DNA from: a bacterium
GTDB lineage: Bacteria > Elusimicrobiota > Elusimicrobia > Elusimicrobiales > UBA9959
Length of the DNA: 32,809 bases
Direction of reading: 5' to 3'
NCBI GenBank assembly: GCA_021811405.1
Contig: JAJZOZ010000013.1
Span: 1 to 32,809, forward strand
Both the position numbers and the translations under genes were made by a program. Below the pieces are notes generated by a model. It had not been told where the DNA came from and did not search any database. It was given only the letters and a program-made list of their open reading frames with translations. This document shows, one piece after another, positions 22,570-31,865 of this stretch; position 1 is the first letter of the stretch, and every line of letters starts with the position of its first letter.

Positions 22570-23331
22570 TCAGTCCCATTTCACCTGAGGCGCGTCCGCG
22601 CGCTGCTCTCCCGCCGGCACCGGCGCGATGGTCAGGTCGCCGTAGGATTCCTCGCCCAGCTCCCCCAGCCCGTTGACGGAAACCGAGTTCATGCCGATCT
22701 TGGGCGTGGTGCTGAGGGGCTTGGCGTACTGCCATTTCAGGTCGGCGTTGAGCATGGCCACCGGCTCCTCGGCCGTCCCTATGTTCATCGGGTCCGACAT
22801 GGCCGCGGTCAGGGCCACTTTCCAGCCCCATTTGAGGTCGATGACCTCTGGCTTTATGACGAAATTGGCCAGGTAGTGGCCGCGCAGCTTGCCGCCGGGC
22901 AGGGCGATGGGGCCGTAATAATAGGAGAGCTCGTAGACTATGTCCACCGCCCGGCCCTGCAGCCAGTGGTCTATGGTGAAGCGGTATTTCCTGGTCACCT
23001 TCTTCCAGGCGGAAAGCTCGTTCCAGTTGAAGTCGAAACCGGGTATCGCGCTGGCGTAGGCGGAGGCCAGGTCCGCGCTGGGGCGGTTATCCATGATGAC
23101 GTTCCAGACCTTGGCGCCGGCCAGGATTATGAGCGCTGCCGGGATAACGACGACCTTTTCGCCGCGCGGCGCGGCGACGGCCATGGCTTCGGCCGGGGTC
23201 AGGGGGGAAACGGTCTCGCTTAGCAGGGTATTGCTCTGTACGGTCTCCTCCCGCTCGGCCGCGGCGGCGCAGGCCGGCAGGGCGAAGGAGACGGAGAGCA
23301 GGGCGGTGAGCGCGGTCCTTAATAGCGTCAT
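22570..23331 (-). CDS. Secreted protein, tandem paralogue B, unrecognised family
   Basis: A 253-aa protein. The start at 23331 (MTLLRTALTALLSVSFALPA) gives a signal peptide and follows a -10 box; the upstream in-frame start at 23376 would add 15 unlikely residues. It shares with paralogue A: a hydrophobic block VVVIPAALIILAGAKVWNVI, SAYASAIPGFDFNW, a YYY-containing strand, GHYLANFVIKPEVIDLKWGWK, MSDPMNI and NADLKWQYAKPLST. The two genes therefore arose by duplication and then diverged strongly. The gap between them is about 90 bp. Function is unknown; export and the hydrophobic block suggest the envelope. Confidence 0.75.
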   Translation of the reverse strand: MTLLRTALTALLSVSFALPACAAAAEREETVQSNTLLSETVSPLTPAEAMAVAAPRGEKVVVIPAALIILAGAKVWNVIMDNRPSADLASAYASAIPGFDFNWNELSAWKKVTRKYRFTIDHWLQGRAVDIVYELSYYYGPIALPGGKLRGHYLANFVIKPEVIDLKWGWKVALTAAMSDPMNIGTAEEPVAMLNADLKWQYAKPLSTTPKIGMNSVSVNGLGELGEESYGDLTIAPVPAGEQRADAPQVKWD

Positions 23332-23339
23332 GCGGCTAT

Positions 23340-23368
23340 AGTCTACAGCGCGCCGCCCGGCCCGGCAA
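23340..23368 (-). promoter_or_regulatory. Promoter of paralogue B
   Basis: Minus strand: TTGCCG (23368-23363), 17 nt, TAGACT (23345-23340), then 8 nt to the ATG at 23331. The same TAGACTATA core sits before the fibronectin-III gene. Leader is nearly absent. Confidence 0.55.
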
Positions 23369-23427
23369 GCGCCCAACGGCCTACCCGCCGCGCGGAAATG
23401 GGCCCAGGCCCGGTACCCGGTGGGCCC

Positions 23428-23456
23428 TTGACAAAAGTCAGCATGCCCTTTATCCT
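23428..23456 (+). promoter_or_regulatory. Near-consensus sigma-70 promoter of the kinase gene
   Basis: TTGACA (23428-23433), exactly 17 nt, TATCCT (23451-23456). This is the best -35/-10 pair in the window. An ATG at 23461 lies 4 nt after the -10, and the preferred start at 23491 about 28 nt after the expected transcription start. Confidence 0.75.
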
Positions 23457-23490
23457 ATTGATGTCGCAGATAAGTGTATCCTTTATTTTT

Positions 23491-25959
23491 ATGAGGAAGA
23501 TGCTTTCTGTCGTTTTCTGTTTTGCCTTGCTGGGTCCTGTCCGGGCCGGGCTAGCCGCGGACGGGGACCGGCCGGGGCGCCCGCCGGCGGAAGCGGTGCC
23601 CGGGCCCGGCAGCGTGCAGCCCGGCGCGGGCAGCTCCGGCGCCGTGCTGGGCGAAAGCGACATGGACGTCTTCCGGCTCAATACCGCGGACCACCCGCTG
23701 GAATCCGCGGGAGCCCTTGCCCGCCTGCTCGAGGGCAAGCCCAAGGCGGAAATTGACAGTTTCAGGCAGCAGCACTGCGGCAAGATAGCGGAGCTCATGT
23801 TCTCGCTGCACCGCGCGGTCAGGGAGCAGCGCATCAGCAGGGAGGAGTTCCTGCAGGCGGTGACCGAGCTCTCCCCCTTCGACCTGCGCCCGCCGCTCGA
23901 GCGCGGCCTGGCCGTCGGCCCGCCTCCCGGCGGCAAGAAGCGCGACGCCGTGGACGCGCTGGTGGAAGTGCGCATGGCCGCGGACTCCGGTGACAAGGAC
24001 AGGGCCGAAAAGGTGCTGGACGCCGCCGTCCAGACCTACCCGCAGAACCCTTCCGTGAGGACCGCCGCCGCCAACTATTACAACGAGGCGAAGGATTATT
24101 CCAAAGCCCAGGAGAGCGCCACCGCCGCGATACGGCTGGACGACAAGGACCCCGACGCCTACAAGGCCCGCGCGCTGGCCAGGGCCTCCCTGAACGACCG
24201 GAAGGGGGCCATAGAGGACATCAAGAAGGCGATGAGCATGGACCCGCAGGACGAGTCCGCGCGCGTGCTCGGGGCGCTGCTGGAGAGCCGGAAGTCCACG
24301 GCCAGCCTGAAGACCATATCCTCGGTCGGCGACATCAGGCGGGCTTTGGGCGACGCCGGGGACGACGCGGCCGTCATCGGGGCGGGCGGCCGGCAGGCCG
24401 ACGCCGCGCCGGGCGGAGCGGGCGCGGAAGTGGAGACGGCGGCGCCGGCCGTACAGGATTTCGCCAGGTCCAAGGCCTACCTGAAGACCGCGCTGGCCAA
24501 GAACCACCTGGGCGACTACCAGGGCGCCGCCCATTACGCCACGCTGGCCATAGAGAAGGACCCCGCCAACTACGAGGCGTACCTGGAGCGCGCCAACGCC
24601 AGCAATTTCCTCGGCCGCTACGACGACGCCGTGCGCGATGCCGGCTACGTGATAGAGAAGGACCCTTCTAACATGCAGGCCTACAACATGCGCGCCTGGG
24701 CGCTGAACCGGAAGGGCCAGGCCCAGGACGCCGCGAGCGACGCCAGCCGCGCTATAGGCATCAACCCCGGCTACGCGGACGCCTGGTTCAACAGGGCCCT
24801 CGCTTACGAGAAGCAGGGCGACTACAAGCGCATGCTGGAGGACTTCAAGCAGGCGGCTTCGCTTAGCGACGCGTATTCCAGCCGCTACCAGGACGCCGTG
24901 GCGCAGTACGGCCCGCGCGTGCCGGGCTTCGCCGCCGACGCTACGGCGGCCAGGATGGCGGCCGGCAGGCCGGGGGAAGGCGCGCCCCCGGCCGGCGGCA
25001 GCCCGCTGCGCCGTTTCCTCACGCTGATGTTCTTCACTCTCACGGGCGGCGGACTGGTGGCCGCGGGCCTGCTGCATATCATGTCCTCGAGGGGTCCGGC
25101 GGAGGCTGAGCGCGAGCCGCGCAGCACCCATCCGGACGTCCTCTCGCCTTCCGTGTTCTACGAGGGGGTGGCCACCGGCAAGTACAAGATCGAGCGCAAG
25201 CTGGGGGCCGGCGCGATGGGCGTGGTATACGAGGCCACGGACCAGTCGCTGGGCCGCAAGGTCGCGATCAAGAAGATGGGCGACGAGATAAAGGTGAACG
25301 AGCGCGAGAAGCAGCGCTTCCTGGAGGAGGCCCGCACCGTGGCCCTGCTGCACCATCCCGGCATAGTGGAGATCTACACCATCTTCGAGGAAGGCGAAGA
25401 CATCTACCTCGTCTTCGAGCACGTCGGCGGGGAGACGCTGGACCGGCTGATAGAGAAGGAGGGCCGCCTGCTCCCGGACAAGGCGCTGAAGATCTTCGTG
25501 GAGGCCGCCGGCGCCCTGGCCTACGCCCATTCGAAGAACGTGGTGCACAGGGACCTGAAGCTCTCCAATATCATGATGAACGCGGAAGGAGCGGCCAAGG
25601 TCATGGACTTCGGCCTGGCCTTCAGGGCCAGGGAGTCGTCCGCCCGCCTCTCGCACAGCGAGGTGGTAGGTTCGCCGGCCTACATGGCGCCCGAGCAGGA
25701 CCTCGGCGCGGCCTCGGCCCAGTCGGACATCTATTCGCTGGGGGTCTGCCTGTACGAGGCGCTCAGCGGGGTGCTCCCTTTCCAGGGGCCGGACTTCCAC
25801 CACCAGAAGGAGCGCATGGCCTTTCAGAAGCTCTCGCAGGCCGTGCCCGGCCTGCCGCAGGGCATCGACGACGTGATAGCCCGCTGCCTGGCCCCGGACC
25901 AGGAGGGCCGCTACCGCAGCGCCGAGGAGCTCAGAAGCGCGCTCTCCCTGCTGCTGTAG
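23491..25959 (+). CDS. Transmembrane Ser/Thr protein kinase with N-terminal TPR domain
   Basis: An 822-aa protein. [20 protein letters not shown] is a signal peptide; no Shine-Dalgarno precedes it, and ATG 23461 is an alternative. Two TPR blocks (~169-270 and ~324-460, about seven repeats) are followed by one membrane helix (~511-531) and a complete Hanks-type kinase domain (~565-822): GAGAMGVVY at 572-580, K594 in [13 protein letters not shown] with D688 and N693, DFG D706, and APE 733-735. All catalytic residues are present, so it should be active. The order (exported sensor first, kinase last) is the reverse of PASTA-type kinases. TPRs outside the membrane may bind a peptide or envelope protein. 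It is monocistronic between its own promoter and terminator, with no phosphatase gene nearby. Confidence 0.92.
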   Translation: MRKMLSVVFCFALLGPVRAGLAADGDRPGRPPAEAVPGPGSVQPGAGSSGAVLGESDMDVFRLNTADHPLESAGALARLLEGKPKAEIDSFRQQHCGKIAELMFSLHRAVREQRISREEFLQAVTELSPFDLRPPLERGLAVGPPPGGKKRDAVDALVEVRMAADSGDKDRAEKVLDAAVQTYPQNPSVRTAAANYYNEAKDYSKAQESATAAIRLDDKDPDAYKARALARASLNDRKGAIEDIKKAMSMDPQDESARVLGALLESRKSTASLKTISSVGDIRRALGDAGDDAAVIGAGGRQADAAPGGAGAEVETAAPAVQDFARSKAYLKTALAKNHLGDYQGAAHYATLAIEKDPANYEAYLERANASNFLGRYDDAVRDAGYVIEKDPSNMQAYNMRAWALNRKGQAQDAASDASRAIGINPGYADAWFNRALAYEKQGDYKRMLEDFKQAASLSDAYSSRYQDAVAQYGPRVPGFAADATAARMAAGRPGEGAPPAGGSPLRRFLTLMFFTLTGGGLVAAGLLHIMSSRGPAEAEREPRSTHPDVLSPSVFYEGVATGKYKIERKLGAGAMGVVYEATDQSLGRKVAIKKMGDEIKVNEREKQRFLEEARTVALLHHPGIVEIYTIFEEGEDIYLVFEHVGGETLDRLIEKEGRLLPDKALKIFVEAAGALAYAHSKNVVHRDLKLSNIMMNAEGAAKVMDFGLAFRARESSARLSHSEVVGSPAYMAPEQDLGAASAQSDIYSLGVCLYEALSGVLPFQGPDFHHQKERMAFQKLSQAVPGLPQGIDDVIARCLAPDQEGRYRSAEELRSALSLLL

Positions 25960-25979
25960 TGCCGCCCGCCGCGCCGGAG

Positions 25980-26004
25980 GGCCGGGTTCCACCCGGCCTT
26001 TTTT
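25980..26004 (+). terminator. Intrinsic terminator after the kinase gene
   Basis: GGCCGGG (25980-25986), loop TTCCA, CCCGGCC (25992-25998), then six T's. Confidence 0.88.
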
Positions 26005-26032
26005 ATCGCCTATACGCGGCCGCAAAAACCGC

Positions 26033-26038
26033 TATAAT
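26033..26038 (+). promoter_or_regulatory. TATAAT -10 for the tdh operon
   Basis: TATAAT in ..CCGCTATAATGTAAGC.., with GGCGGAGGAACCACC ahead of ATG 26081. No clear -35. Confidence 0.5.
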
Positions 26039-26080
26039 GTAAGCGTCGGCGGACTGCATCGTAACGGCGGAGGAACCACC

Positions 26081-27112
26081 ATGAAAGCCCTTGTCAAAGC
26101 CAAACCGGAGAAAGGCCTGTGGCTAGAGGACGTGCCCAAGCCGGAACCGGCGGATAACGAAGTCCTGATCAGGATAAAGAAGACGGCCATCTGCGGCACC
26201 GATGTCCACATCTACCAGTGGGACGAGTGGGCGCAGAAGACCATCCCCGTGCCGATGCACGTGGGCCACGAGTTCGTGGGCGAGATAGCCGCGCTGGGCA
26301 AGGCCGTTAAGGGCCACTTCGTGGGCGAGCGCGTCTCCGGAGAAGGCCACATAGTCTGCGGGCACTGCCGCAACTGCAAGGCCGGCCACCGGCACCTCTG
26401 CATCAACACCAAGGGCGTAGGCGTCAACCGCCCGGGCTGCTTCGCCGAGTACCTGGCGATCCCCGCCGAGAACGTCTTCTCCATCCCCGAAGGCGTCTCC
26501 GACGACGAGGCCGCCATCCTGGACCCGCTCGGCAACGCGGTGCATACCGCGCTGTCCTTCGACCTGATAGGCGAGGACGTGCTGATCACCGGCGCGGGCC
26601 CCATCGGCATCATGGCGGGCGCGATAGCCAACCACGTGGGCGCGCGCCACGTGGTGATCACCGACGTCAACGACTACCGCATGGCGCTGGCCGGGAAGCT
26701 CGGGATAAGGAACGTGGTGGATTCCCGCCGCGAGAAGCTGCCGGACGTGATGAAGGCGCTGAAGATGACCGAGGGCTTCGACGTCGGCCTCGAGATGAGC
26801 GGCAACGCGCAGGCCTTCAACGACATGATAGCCAACGTCAAGATGGGCGCGAAGATCGCGCTGCTCGGCATCCTGCCGCCCAACACCACGATACCGTGGG
26901 GCAGCGTGATCTTCAAGGCGCTGACGATGAAGTGCATCTACGGCCGCGAGATCTTCGAGACCTGGTACAAGATGTGCGCGATGCTGACCAGCGGCCTGGA
27001 CATCAAGCCGGTCATCACGCACCGTTTCCCGGCGAAGGATTTCCGGGAGGGTTTCGAGGTGATGTCCTCCGGCAAATCCGGCAAGATCATCCTCGACTGG
27101 ACGGGGATCTGA
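26081..27112 (+). CDS. tdh: L-threonine 3-dehydrogenase
   Basis: A 343-aa zinc-dependent medium-chain dehydrogenase; it oxidises L-threonine with NAD+ to 2-amino-3-ketobutyrate. Features: catalytic zinc ligands in [14 protein letters not shown] and GHEFVGE, structural zinc cysteines in [15 protein letters not shown], and the Rossmann loop [12 protein letters not shown]. The YQWDEWAQ signature and the exact 341-345 length separate Tdh from sorbitol and alcohol dehydrogenases. A strong GGAGGAA ribosome site is present. Its usual partner kbl (2-amino-3-ketobutyrate CoA ligase) is not adjacent. It starts a three-gene unit with a flavin-reductase-like gene 4 bp downstream. Confidence 0.93.
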   Translation: MKALVKAKPEKGLWLEDVPKPEPADNEVLIRIKKTAICGTDVHIYQWDEWAQKTIPVPMHVGHEFVGEIAALGKAVKGHFVGERVSGEGHIVCGHCRNCKAGHRHLCINTKGVGVNRPGCFAEYLAIPAENVFSIPEGVSDDEAAILDPLGNAVHTALSFDLIGEDVLITGAGPIGIMAGAIANHVGARHVVITDVNDYRMALAGKLGIRNVVDSRREKLPDVMKALKMTEGFDVGLEMSGNAQAFNDMIANVKMGAKIALLGILPPNTTIPWGSVIFKALTMKCIYGREIFETWYKMCAMLTSGLDIKPVITHRFPAKDFREGFEVMSSGKSGKIILDWTGI

Positions 27113-27116
27113 GGCC

Positions 27117-27614
27117 GTGCGCTACGACGAGAACTTTGAGAAGCTGTGCGAGGCCCTCGAGGGCCCCGGCGCTTTTCTCGTGGTCGAGTCGCAGGGGCGC
27201 GTCAACGCTATGACCATAGGCTGGGCGCAGGCCGGGGTGATCTGGGGCCAGCCCGTGATGACCGTGCTGGTAAGGCCGTCCAGATATACGCACCGCCTGC
27301 TGGAGAAGGCGAAGCATTTCAGCGTCTGCGTGCCGCGCCGCGGCGAGCTGAAGAAGGAACTCGCTTTCTGCGGCTCCAGGTCCGGCCGGGACCACGACAA
27401 GATACGGGCCTGCGGCCTGAAGGTGGCCGAGGGCCGGGACGGGGTTAAATACCTGGAAGGCTGCGGGCTGGTCTACCTGTGCGAGGTCTGCGGCCGGACC
27501 GAGCTCCGGGACGGCGCCGTCGCCGAACCGGCGCTGGGCAGGTACTACCCGGACCCGGCGGACCTGCACACGCTCTATTTCGGCAGGATCATAAGCGCGG
27601 AGAGCTCCGCATGA
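27117..27614 (+). CDS. Flavin-reductase-like FMN-binding split-barrel protein
   Basis: A 165-aa protein with GTG start 4 bp after tdh. The split-barrel FMN-binding fold of the flavin reductase/HpaC-like family is recognisable: GRVNAMTIGWAQAGVIWGQPVMTVLVRPSRYTH-type pattern near residues 28-60 and HFSVCVPRR further on. Such proteins reduce FMN/FAD with NAD(P)H or are electron carriers. It has five to six cysteines, including YLCEVCGR near the C-terminus; C-x-x-C pairs are not typical of HpaC but occur in anaerobe relatives, and may bind metal. It ends in an ATGA overlap with the lipoprotein gene. The substrate or partner protein is unknown. Confidence 0.8.
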   Translation: MRYDENFEKLCEALEGPGAFLVVESQGRVNAMTIGWAQAGVIWGQPVMTVLVRPSRYTHRLLEKAKHFSVCVPRRGELKKELAFCGSRSGRDHDKIRACGLKVAEGRDGVKYLEGCGLVYLCEVCGRTELRDGAVAEPALGRYYPDPADLHTLYFGRIISAESSA

Positions 27615-28840
27615 GATGCCGGCGGCTTGGACTGGCGGCCATGGCCGCGCTGCTGCTGTCGGGCTGCGGCCTGGCCAGGCAGAAGGCCGCAGGGTACTAT
27701 CTGTCCAAGGCGCGCAGGACCGCCGAAGCGCGCGATCCCGCCCCCCAGGAGCTCCAGGCCGCTTTCGCTTATCTCGACAAGGCCCTGGCCTACGCTCCCG
27801 GCTCCGAGGCGGCGGTGGAGGTGCTGGGCCGGCTGGCGGAGGTCTCCGCCAACACCGGCTTCCAGGGCGCGCAGGAGCTGCAGTCCGCCGCGCTGCGCAA
27901 GGCCCTGGCCGGCGCGCCGTTGAACTGGGCGGCCCGCGAGGCCCTGACCGACTTCTACGGCGCCCGCGGGGACACCGGCGGCCTGGAGGCTATGGCCGCC
28001 CAGGCGCGGGAGCTCTACGGTTCCCAGGACCCGGCCACCAGGTACTGCGCCCTGCTGGCGGAACTGGAGGCGACGGCCTCCGCGCTGCCGTGGATAGAAT
28101 CCGAGGCCTACCTGAGCCTGAACAAGTCCCCTGAGACGCTTTTCGAGAAGGCCGCTTCCTATACCGGCGTCGCCGCCAAGGTGGCCGGGTTGAAGGCGGA
28201 ACTGGACAGGCTGAACGCCTCCGACCCGTCGCTGAAGAAGCGCGCACCCCGGGAACTGGCCTCTGCCGCCGAGGTGGCAGCAGCGGACGCCCTTAAGGAC
28301 CCGCAGGGCCGCGCCGCGATAGCCGCTTTCAGCGCCAGGACCGCTTCCGACGAGGCGTTCAGGAAGGCCGTGGAAATGACCGTGCGCGGCAACGCCTCGC
28401 TGGTGAAGAAGGATTATCCCCAGGCCAGGGCCTTCTACCGCGGCGCGCTGGCCCAGTTCCCCGGACTGATAGACGCCAGGCGGCAGCTGGCCGAGACGGA
28501 TTTCCAGGAAGGGGCCTCGCTGGCCGCCGCCGGGGAGGGCGGCAAGGAGGCTTCGCGCCTGCTCTACAAGGCCTACGCGGATTCCGCCGCCGTGATAGCT
28601 GAGGCGGGCCGGACCGGGAACCTGATCCCCTTCGTCGGTACTGCGAGGTTCCTGGGCGAGGCTTACGCGCTGAAGGCCGCCTCGCTGGCGGCGCTGAGCG
28701 CCGTGGAAGGCCGGCGCCTGCGCGGCCGGGCCCGCCTGGAGGCGGACTTCAAGGCCTCCCTCGACGAGGCGCTGAAGCTCAGCCCGGAAGGGGGGCTGGC
28801 GCGCGAGCTGCTGGAGAGATACAGCAAGGACGGCTTTTAG
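27611..28840 (+). CDS. TPR-like lipoprotein, function unknown
   Basis: A 409-aa protein starting MRCRRLGLAAMAALLLSGC; LLSGC is a lipobox with Cys at residue 19, so a lipid-anchored envelope protein is expected. The start codon overlaps the flavin-reductase stop (ATGA), showing translational coupling. The body is an almost all-helical chain of roughly 35-residue repeats rich in Ala/Leu (for example LQAAFAYLDKALAYAPGSE, and LVKKDYPQARAFYRGALAQF, typical TPR signatures). Frequent Ala and Arg suit TPR superhelices that bind other proteins. It ends before a strong terminator at 28861. No link with threonine metabolism can be read from the sequence. Confidence 0.8.
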   Translation: MRCRRLGLAAMAALLLSGCGLARQKAAGYYLSKARRTAEARDPAPQELQAAFAYLDKALAYAPGSEAAVEVLGRLAEVSANTGFQGAQELQSAALRKALAGAPLNWAAREALTDFYGARGDTGGLEAMAAQARELYGSQDPATRYCALLAELEATASALPWIESEAYLSLNKSPETLFEKAASYTGVAAKVAGLKAELDRLNASDPSLKKRAPRELASAAEVAAADALKDPQGRAAIAAFSARTASDEAFRKAVEMTVRGNASLVKKDYPQARAFYRGALAQFPGLIDARRQLAETDFQEGASLAAAGEGGKEASRLLYKAYADSAAVIAEAGRTGNLIPFVGTARFLGEAYALKAASLAALSAVEGRRLRGRARLEADFKASLDEALKLSPEGGLARELLERYSKDGF

Positions 28841-28860
28841 CCCGCCGTAACGGAAAGCGA

Positions 28861-28889
28861 AAGGGCCCGCCGGAGCGGGCCCTTTTTTT
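28861..28889. terminator. Intrinsic terminator, 10-bp GC stem
   Basis: AAGGGCCCGC (28861-28870), loop CGGA, GCGGGCCCTT (28875-28884), with T's to 28889. It sits between the convergent lipoprotein and receiver/PEP-synthase-like genes. Confidence 0.9.
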
Positions 28890-28905
28890 CGCGCCGCGCC
28901 GCCCG

Positions 28906-31857
28906 CTATAACGAGATGGCCGCCCGGCCTTCCGAGCCGTCTATCCTGATGTCCAGCGGCGACTGGAACCTTAGATGGCGGATGTAGGAGAGCTCCTCCA
29001 CCGGTTTCTCGGCCTGCAGGCGCTTCCAGTCTATGAAGGAATCCGGGCCGGCCTCGTTCACGGTCAGGTAGCCGATGCCGAGCGAGGTCACGTTGTGGAA
29101 GAAGTGGGTGCCGTAGGAGGGGTCCACCGTGAAGTCCCCGTACGCGGCCTCTATGATTATCCTGGAGGACGAGATGTGGTTCCATTTGACCGGTATGCCC
29201 AGGCTGGGATCGCTGGAACCCCACCGCCCGGGTCCGATCACGACGTACGACCGCTTCTCGTCCCGCAGCCTGGCGTTCAGCGCGCCTATCTCCTCCGCGA
29301 TATCGAGGGTCTTCATCCTGTCGAACTTCTCCGGGATGACGTAGATCAGGTCCGTTATTCCCTTGATGGAGCCGTTGCCCAGCGCCTGCTTCGTCAGGCA
29401 GAGCAGGTTCTCCCGGCGGAGGTCCTTCAGCGAGACCTTCTTGACCGCGCTGCGGGCCACCATCGGGCGCATCTGCAGTATGTTGAAGGAGGCGTTGCCC
29501 GAACCCGGGTCGTAGTCGCAGGCGAATTCCATCTCGATGTTGGCGCCCATCGCGTCCTTCCCCAGCTCGGCCAGGGTCCGAAGTATCTCCGACAGCGGGA
29601 GCACCTCGTTCTTCAGGACCGGGGCGAAGGTTATCAGGCGGCGGCCGGGCGTGGAGACGTTGTCGTACACCCTGTCGTTCTCCGCGGAGTAGGTGGAGCC
29701 CGCCAGCTCCAGCGTGCCGTCCGCTTCGGCCTCCCCTATGCCGGCCTCCTCCAGCGCCGGCTCCGAGTTGTAGCCCAGTTTTACGTCGTTCCTGTCCCGG
29801 CGCAGCGCCACGAACTTCTTCTGCGAGTTGGCCAGGAAGTCGGTGATGGTGGAGAACTGGTGGAGGTTGTGCGGGTGGGCGGGCGAGAAGCGCAGCGCGT
29901 TGTGGCCTTCCACTATGGTCTTTCCCAGGCCGAGCGCCACGTGGACGATCGGATCTGCGGCCTCGAGCGGCGGCACCGGGTAGAAGTTGTAGGACTGCAT
30001 CACCCCGGAGAAGGCCGGGTAGAAGCGTCCGTCCTTGCCGTGGACGCGGCCCACTACCCGCTGGATCGCCACCGCCATCTTCTCGTCGTCTATCAGCGAC
30101 GGGTTGAGCCTGCGGTAGGCGCGCGCCTCCTGCGAGAAGACCGAGGCGTAGATCAGCTTGATGGCGTGGGAAAGGTCCCGCAGGCGCTGCGCCGGGTCCG
30201 GCGAACTGTTAGGCAGCATGTACGTCTTGTAGACGCCCGCGAACGGCTGGGTCTTCGAGTCCTCGAGCAGCGAGGACGAGCGCACCGCCAGCGGCCCCTT
30301 CAGGCGCGTGACCAGCACCTCAAGGTCGCGCTTGACGTAGTCAGGCAGCCTGGCGTTCTCGAAAAGCGCGGCGGTCTCCTCGCTGGTGTTCTTCTCGTTC
30401 ACCAGCGAGTCCAGCCCGTTCTGCTCCATGAAGAAATCGAACACGTCGGTGCCGATCACCACCGTGTTGGGGACGGTCACCGTGATGCCGGGCCAGCGGT
30501 TCTCGATGTCCGTCTTCGAGAGCAGGAAGTCCACGAAAGCCAGCCCGCGCGCCTTGCCGCCGATGGAGCCGCCGCCTATCTTGGAGAGCGGCGTGGAGTC
30601 GTCGAACAGCTTGTTGTCGAACTTCAGCACCGTGCCCAGCTGCGTGTGGTAGATGAACTGGTGCATCGTCTCCACCAGGTACTTGCGCAGCTGCTCCGGG
30701 TTGCCGAACTCCGAGATCTTCTTGGGCCGCAGGTTGTAGGCTATCTCGAACTCGGTGCGCGCGAACAGCCACTTGGAGAAATGGTTGCGGCCGGCGTGGT
30801 ACAGCACGGACTCCACCGGCACTATCTGCAGCAGCTTCAGCATCGTGCCCAGGTCGGAGGCCCTGGCCAGCTCGGCGCCCGAGGCGTCGGAGAAGATGAA
30901 GTCGCCGAAGCCGAAATAACGGACGATGAAGGCGCGCAGCTGCTTGGAGAGGTCGGGGGCGGCCTTGTGCATGAAGGAGGCCTCGAGCGCGGCGGCGCCC
31001 GGGGCGTAGGACATGTTGAAGGACTGCAGCAGCACCGGCATGTCCGGGGTGTCCGCCTTGATGCGGCGGGTCAGTTCCAGGCCGGCCTCGGAGGTGGAGG
31101 AGCCGCCCTTCGGGTACTCGATGTCGGTTATCACGCCGAGCAGGTTGGATTTGTACTTCTCGTAGAGGGCCCAGGCCTCCTCGTAGGTGCTGCAGAAAAG
31201 CACCTTGGGGCGCGCGCGCAGGCGCAGCATCTTCTTGGCCGGGTTCAGTTCCTCGGCCATGACTATCTGCGTCTGCTTCATAAGCTCGGAGTAGATCGTC
31301 GGGAGGTAGGAGGAGTAGAACTTGATGTTGTCCTCCACCAGCAGCACGGCCTGCACGCCCACCTTGGAATCGTGCTCGAAGTTGAGGGCGTCCTCGATGA
31401 TGTTGATTATAGCGGAGAAGATGCGGGTGTCGCCGCTCCAGAGGTAGAGGCCGTCGGCCAGGGCGCAGGCCTCCTCAGGGATGCTGGCTATGTCCTGCGT
31501 GTTAAAGGAGAGCAGGACCACCGGCAGGCCCGGTTTGGCGGCCTTCAGTTTCCTGAAGAAATCCCCCATGTCGGTCTCGCCCACCTGTATCATCGCTATC
31601 ACCAGGTCGTAGGAGCCGCGCCGGAGCTTCTCCATGGCCTTCTCGGCCGTGGAGACGCGGGTTATGCGCGGCGCCGAGCGCGGGGAGGAGTCCAGCAGCT
31701 CCCCGAAGAGCGCCTCGTTCAGGCGGTCGTCGTCCGCCAGCAGGAAGGAGTCGTAGAGCGAGGCCACCAGCAGGACGTTCTTTATCCTGTGCGGCATCAG
31801 TTTCTCGAACCCGCCGAATTCCACCTCGTAGTCGCCAGCGCGCTTGTTGTTCTCCAT
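28906..31857 (-). CDS. Receiver-domain protein joined to PEP-synthase-like nucleotide-binding domain
   Basis: A 983-aa cytoplasmic protein. Residues ~25-155 look like a degenerate receiver domain (no acidic pocket). Residues ~168-312 are a second receiver with a fuller set: E175/D176 in LLVEDN, D245 in ITDIEYP as likely phospho-acceptor, and K298. After a ~110-residue linker, residues ~425-800 are the ATP-binding (PPDK_N) domain of PEP synthase/pyruvate phosphate dikinase: GGGSIGGKARGLAF with K435, LAVRSSSLLEDS with R526, and QPFAGVYKTYML. The swivelling phospho-histidine domain and the PEP-binding barrel are absent. A C-terminal ~180 residues (VVIGPGRWGSSDP..) is unlike classic PpsA. A kinase or phosphotransfer activity controlled by phosphorylation is plausible but unproven. 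A -10 box lies 8 nt before the ATG. Confidence 0.88.
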   Translation of the reverse strand: MENNKRAGDYEVEFGGFEKLMPHRIKNVLLVASLYDSFLLADDDRLNEALFGELLDSSPRSAPRITRVSTAEKAMEKLRRGSYDLVIAMIQVGETDMGDFFRKLKAAKPGLPVVLLSFNTQDIASIPEEACALADGLYLWSGDTRIFSAIINIIEDALNFEHDSKVGVQAVLLVEDNIKFYSSYLPTIYSELMKQTQIVMAEELNPAKKMLRLRARPKVLFCSTYEEAWALYEKYKSNLLGVITDIEYPKGGSSTSEAGLELTRRIKADTPDMPVLLQSFNMSYAPGAAALEASFMHKAAPDLSKQLRAFIVRYFGFGDFIFSDASGAELARASDLGTMLKLLQIVPVESVLYHAGRNHFSKWLFARTEFEIAYNLRPKKISEFGNPEQLRKYLVETMHQFIYHTQLGTVLKFDNKLFDDSTPLSKIGGGSIGGKARGLAFVDFLLSKTDIENRWPGITVTVPNTVVIGTDVFDFFMEQNGLDSLVNEKNTSEETAALFENARLPDYVKRDLEVLVTRLKGPLAVRSSSLLEDSKTQPFAGVYKTYMLPNSSPDPAQRLRDLSHAIKLIYASVFSQEARAYRRLNPSLIDDEKMAVAIQRVVGRVHGKDGRFYPAFSGVMQSYNFYPVPPLEAADPIVHVALGLGKTIVEGHNALRFSPAHPHNLHQFSTITDFLANSQKKFVALRRDRNDVKLGYNSEPALEEAGIGEAEADGTLELAGSTYSAENDRVYDNVSTPGRRLITFAPVLKNEVLPLSEILRTLAELGKDAMGANIEMEFACDYDPGSGNASFNILQMRPMVARSAVKKVSLKDLRRENLLCLTKQALGNGSIKGITDLIYVIPEKFDRMKTLDIAEEIGALNARLRDEKRSYVVIGPGRWGSSDPSLGIPVKWNHISSSRIIIEAAYGDFTVDPSYGTHFFHNVTSLGIGYLTVNEAGPDSFIDWKRLQAEKPVEELSYIRHLRFQSPLDIRIDGSEGRAAISL

Positions 31858-31865
31858 AGACTGAT

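Noticed and set aside
23551-26025. 824-codon minus-strand open frame opposite the kinase gene
   Set aside because: Antisense shadow of a GC-rich gene with verified kinase and TPR motifs; no motif or signal in its translation.
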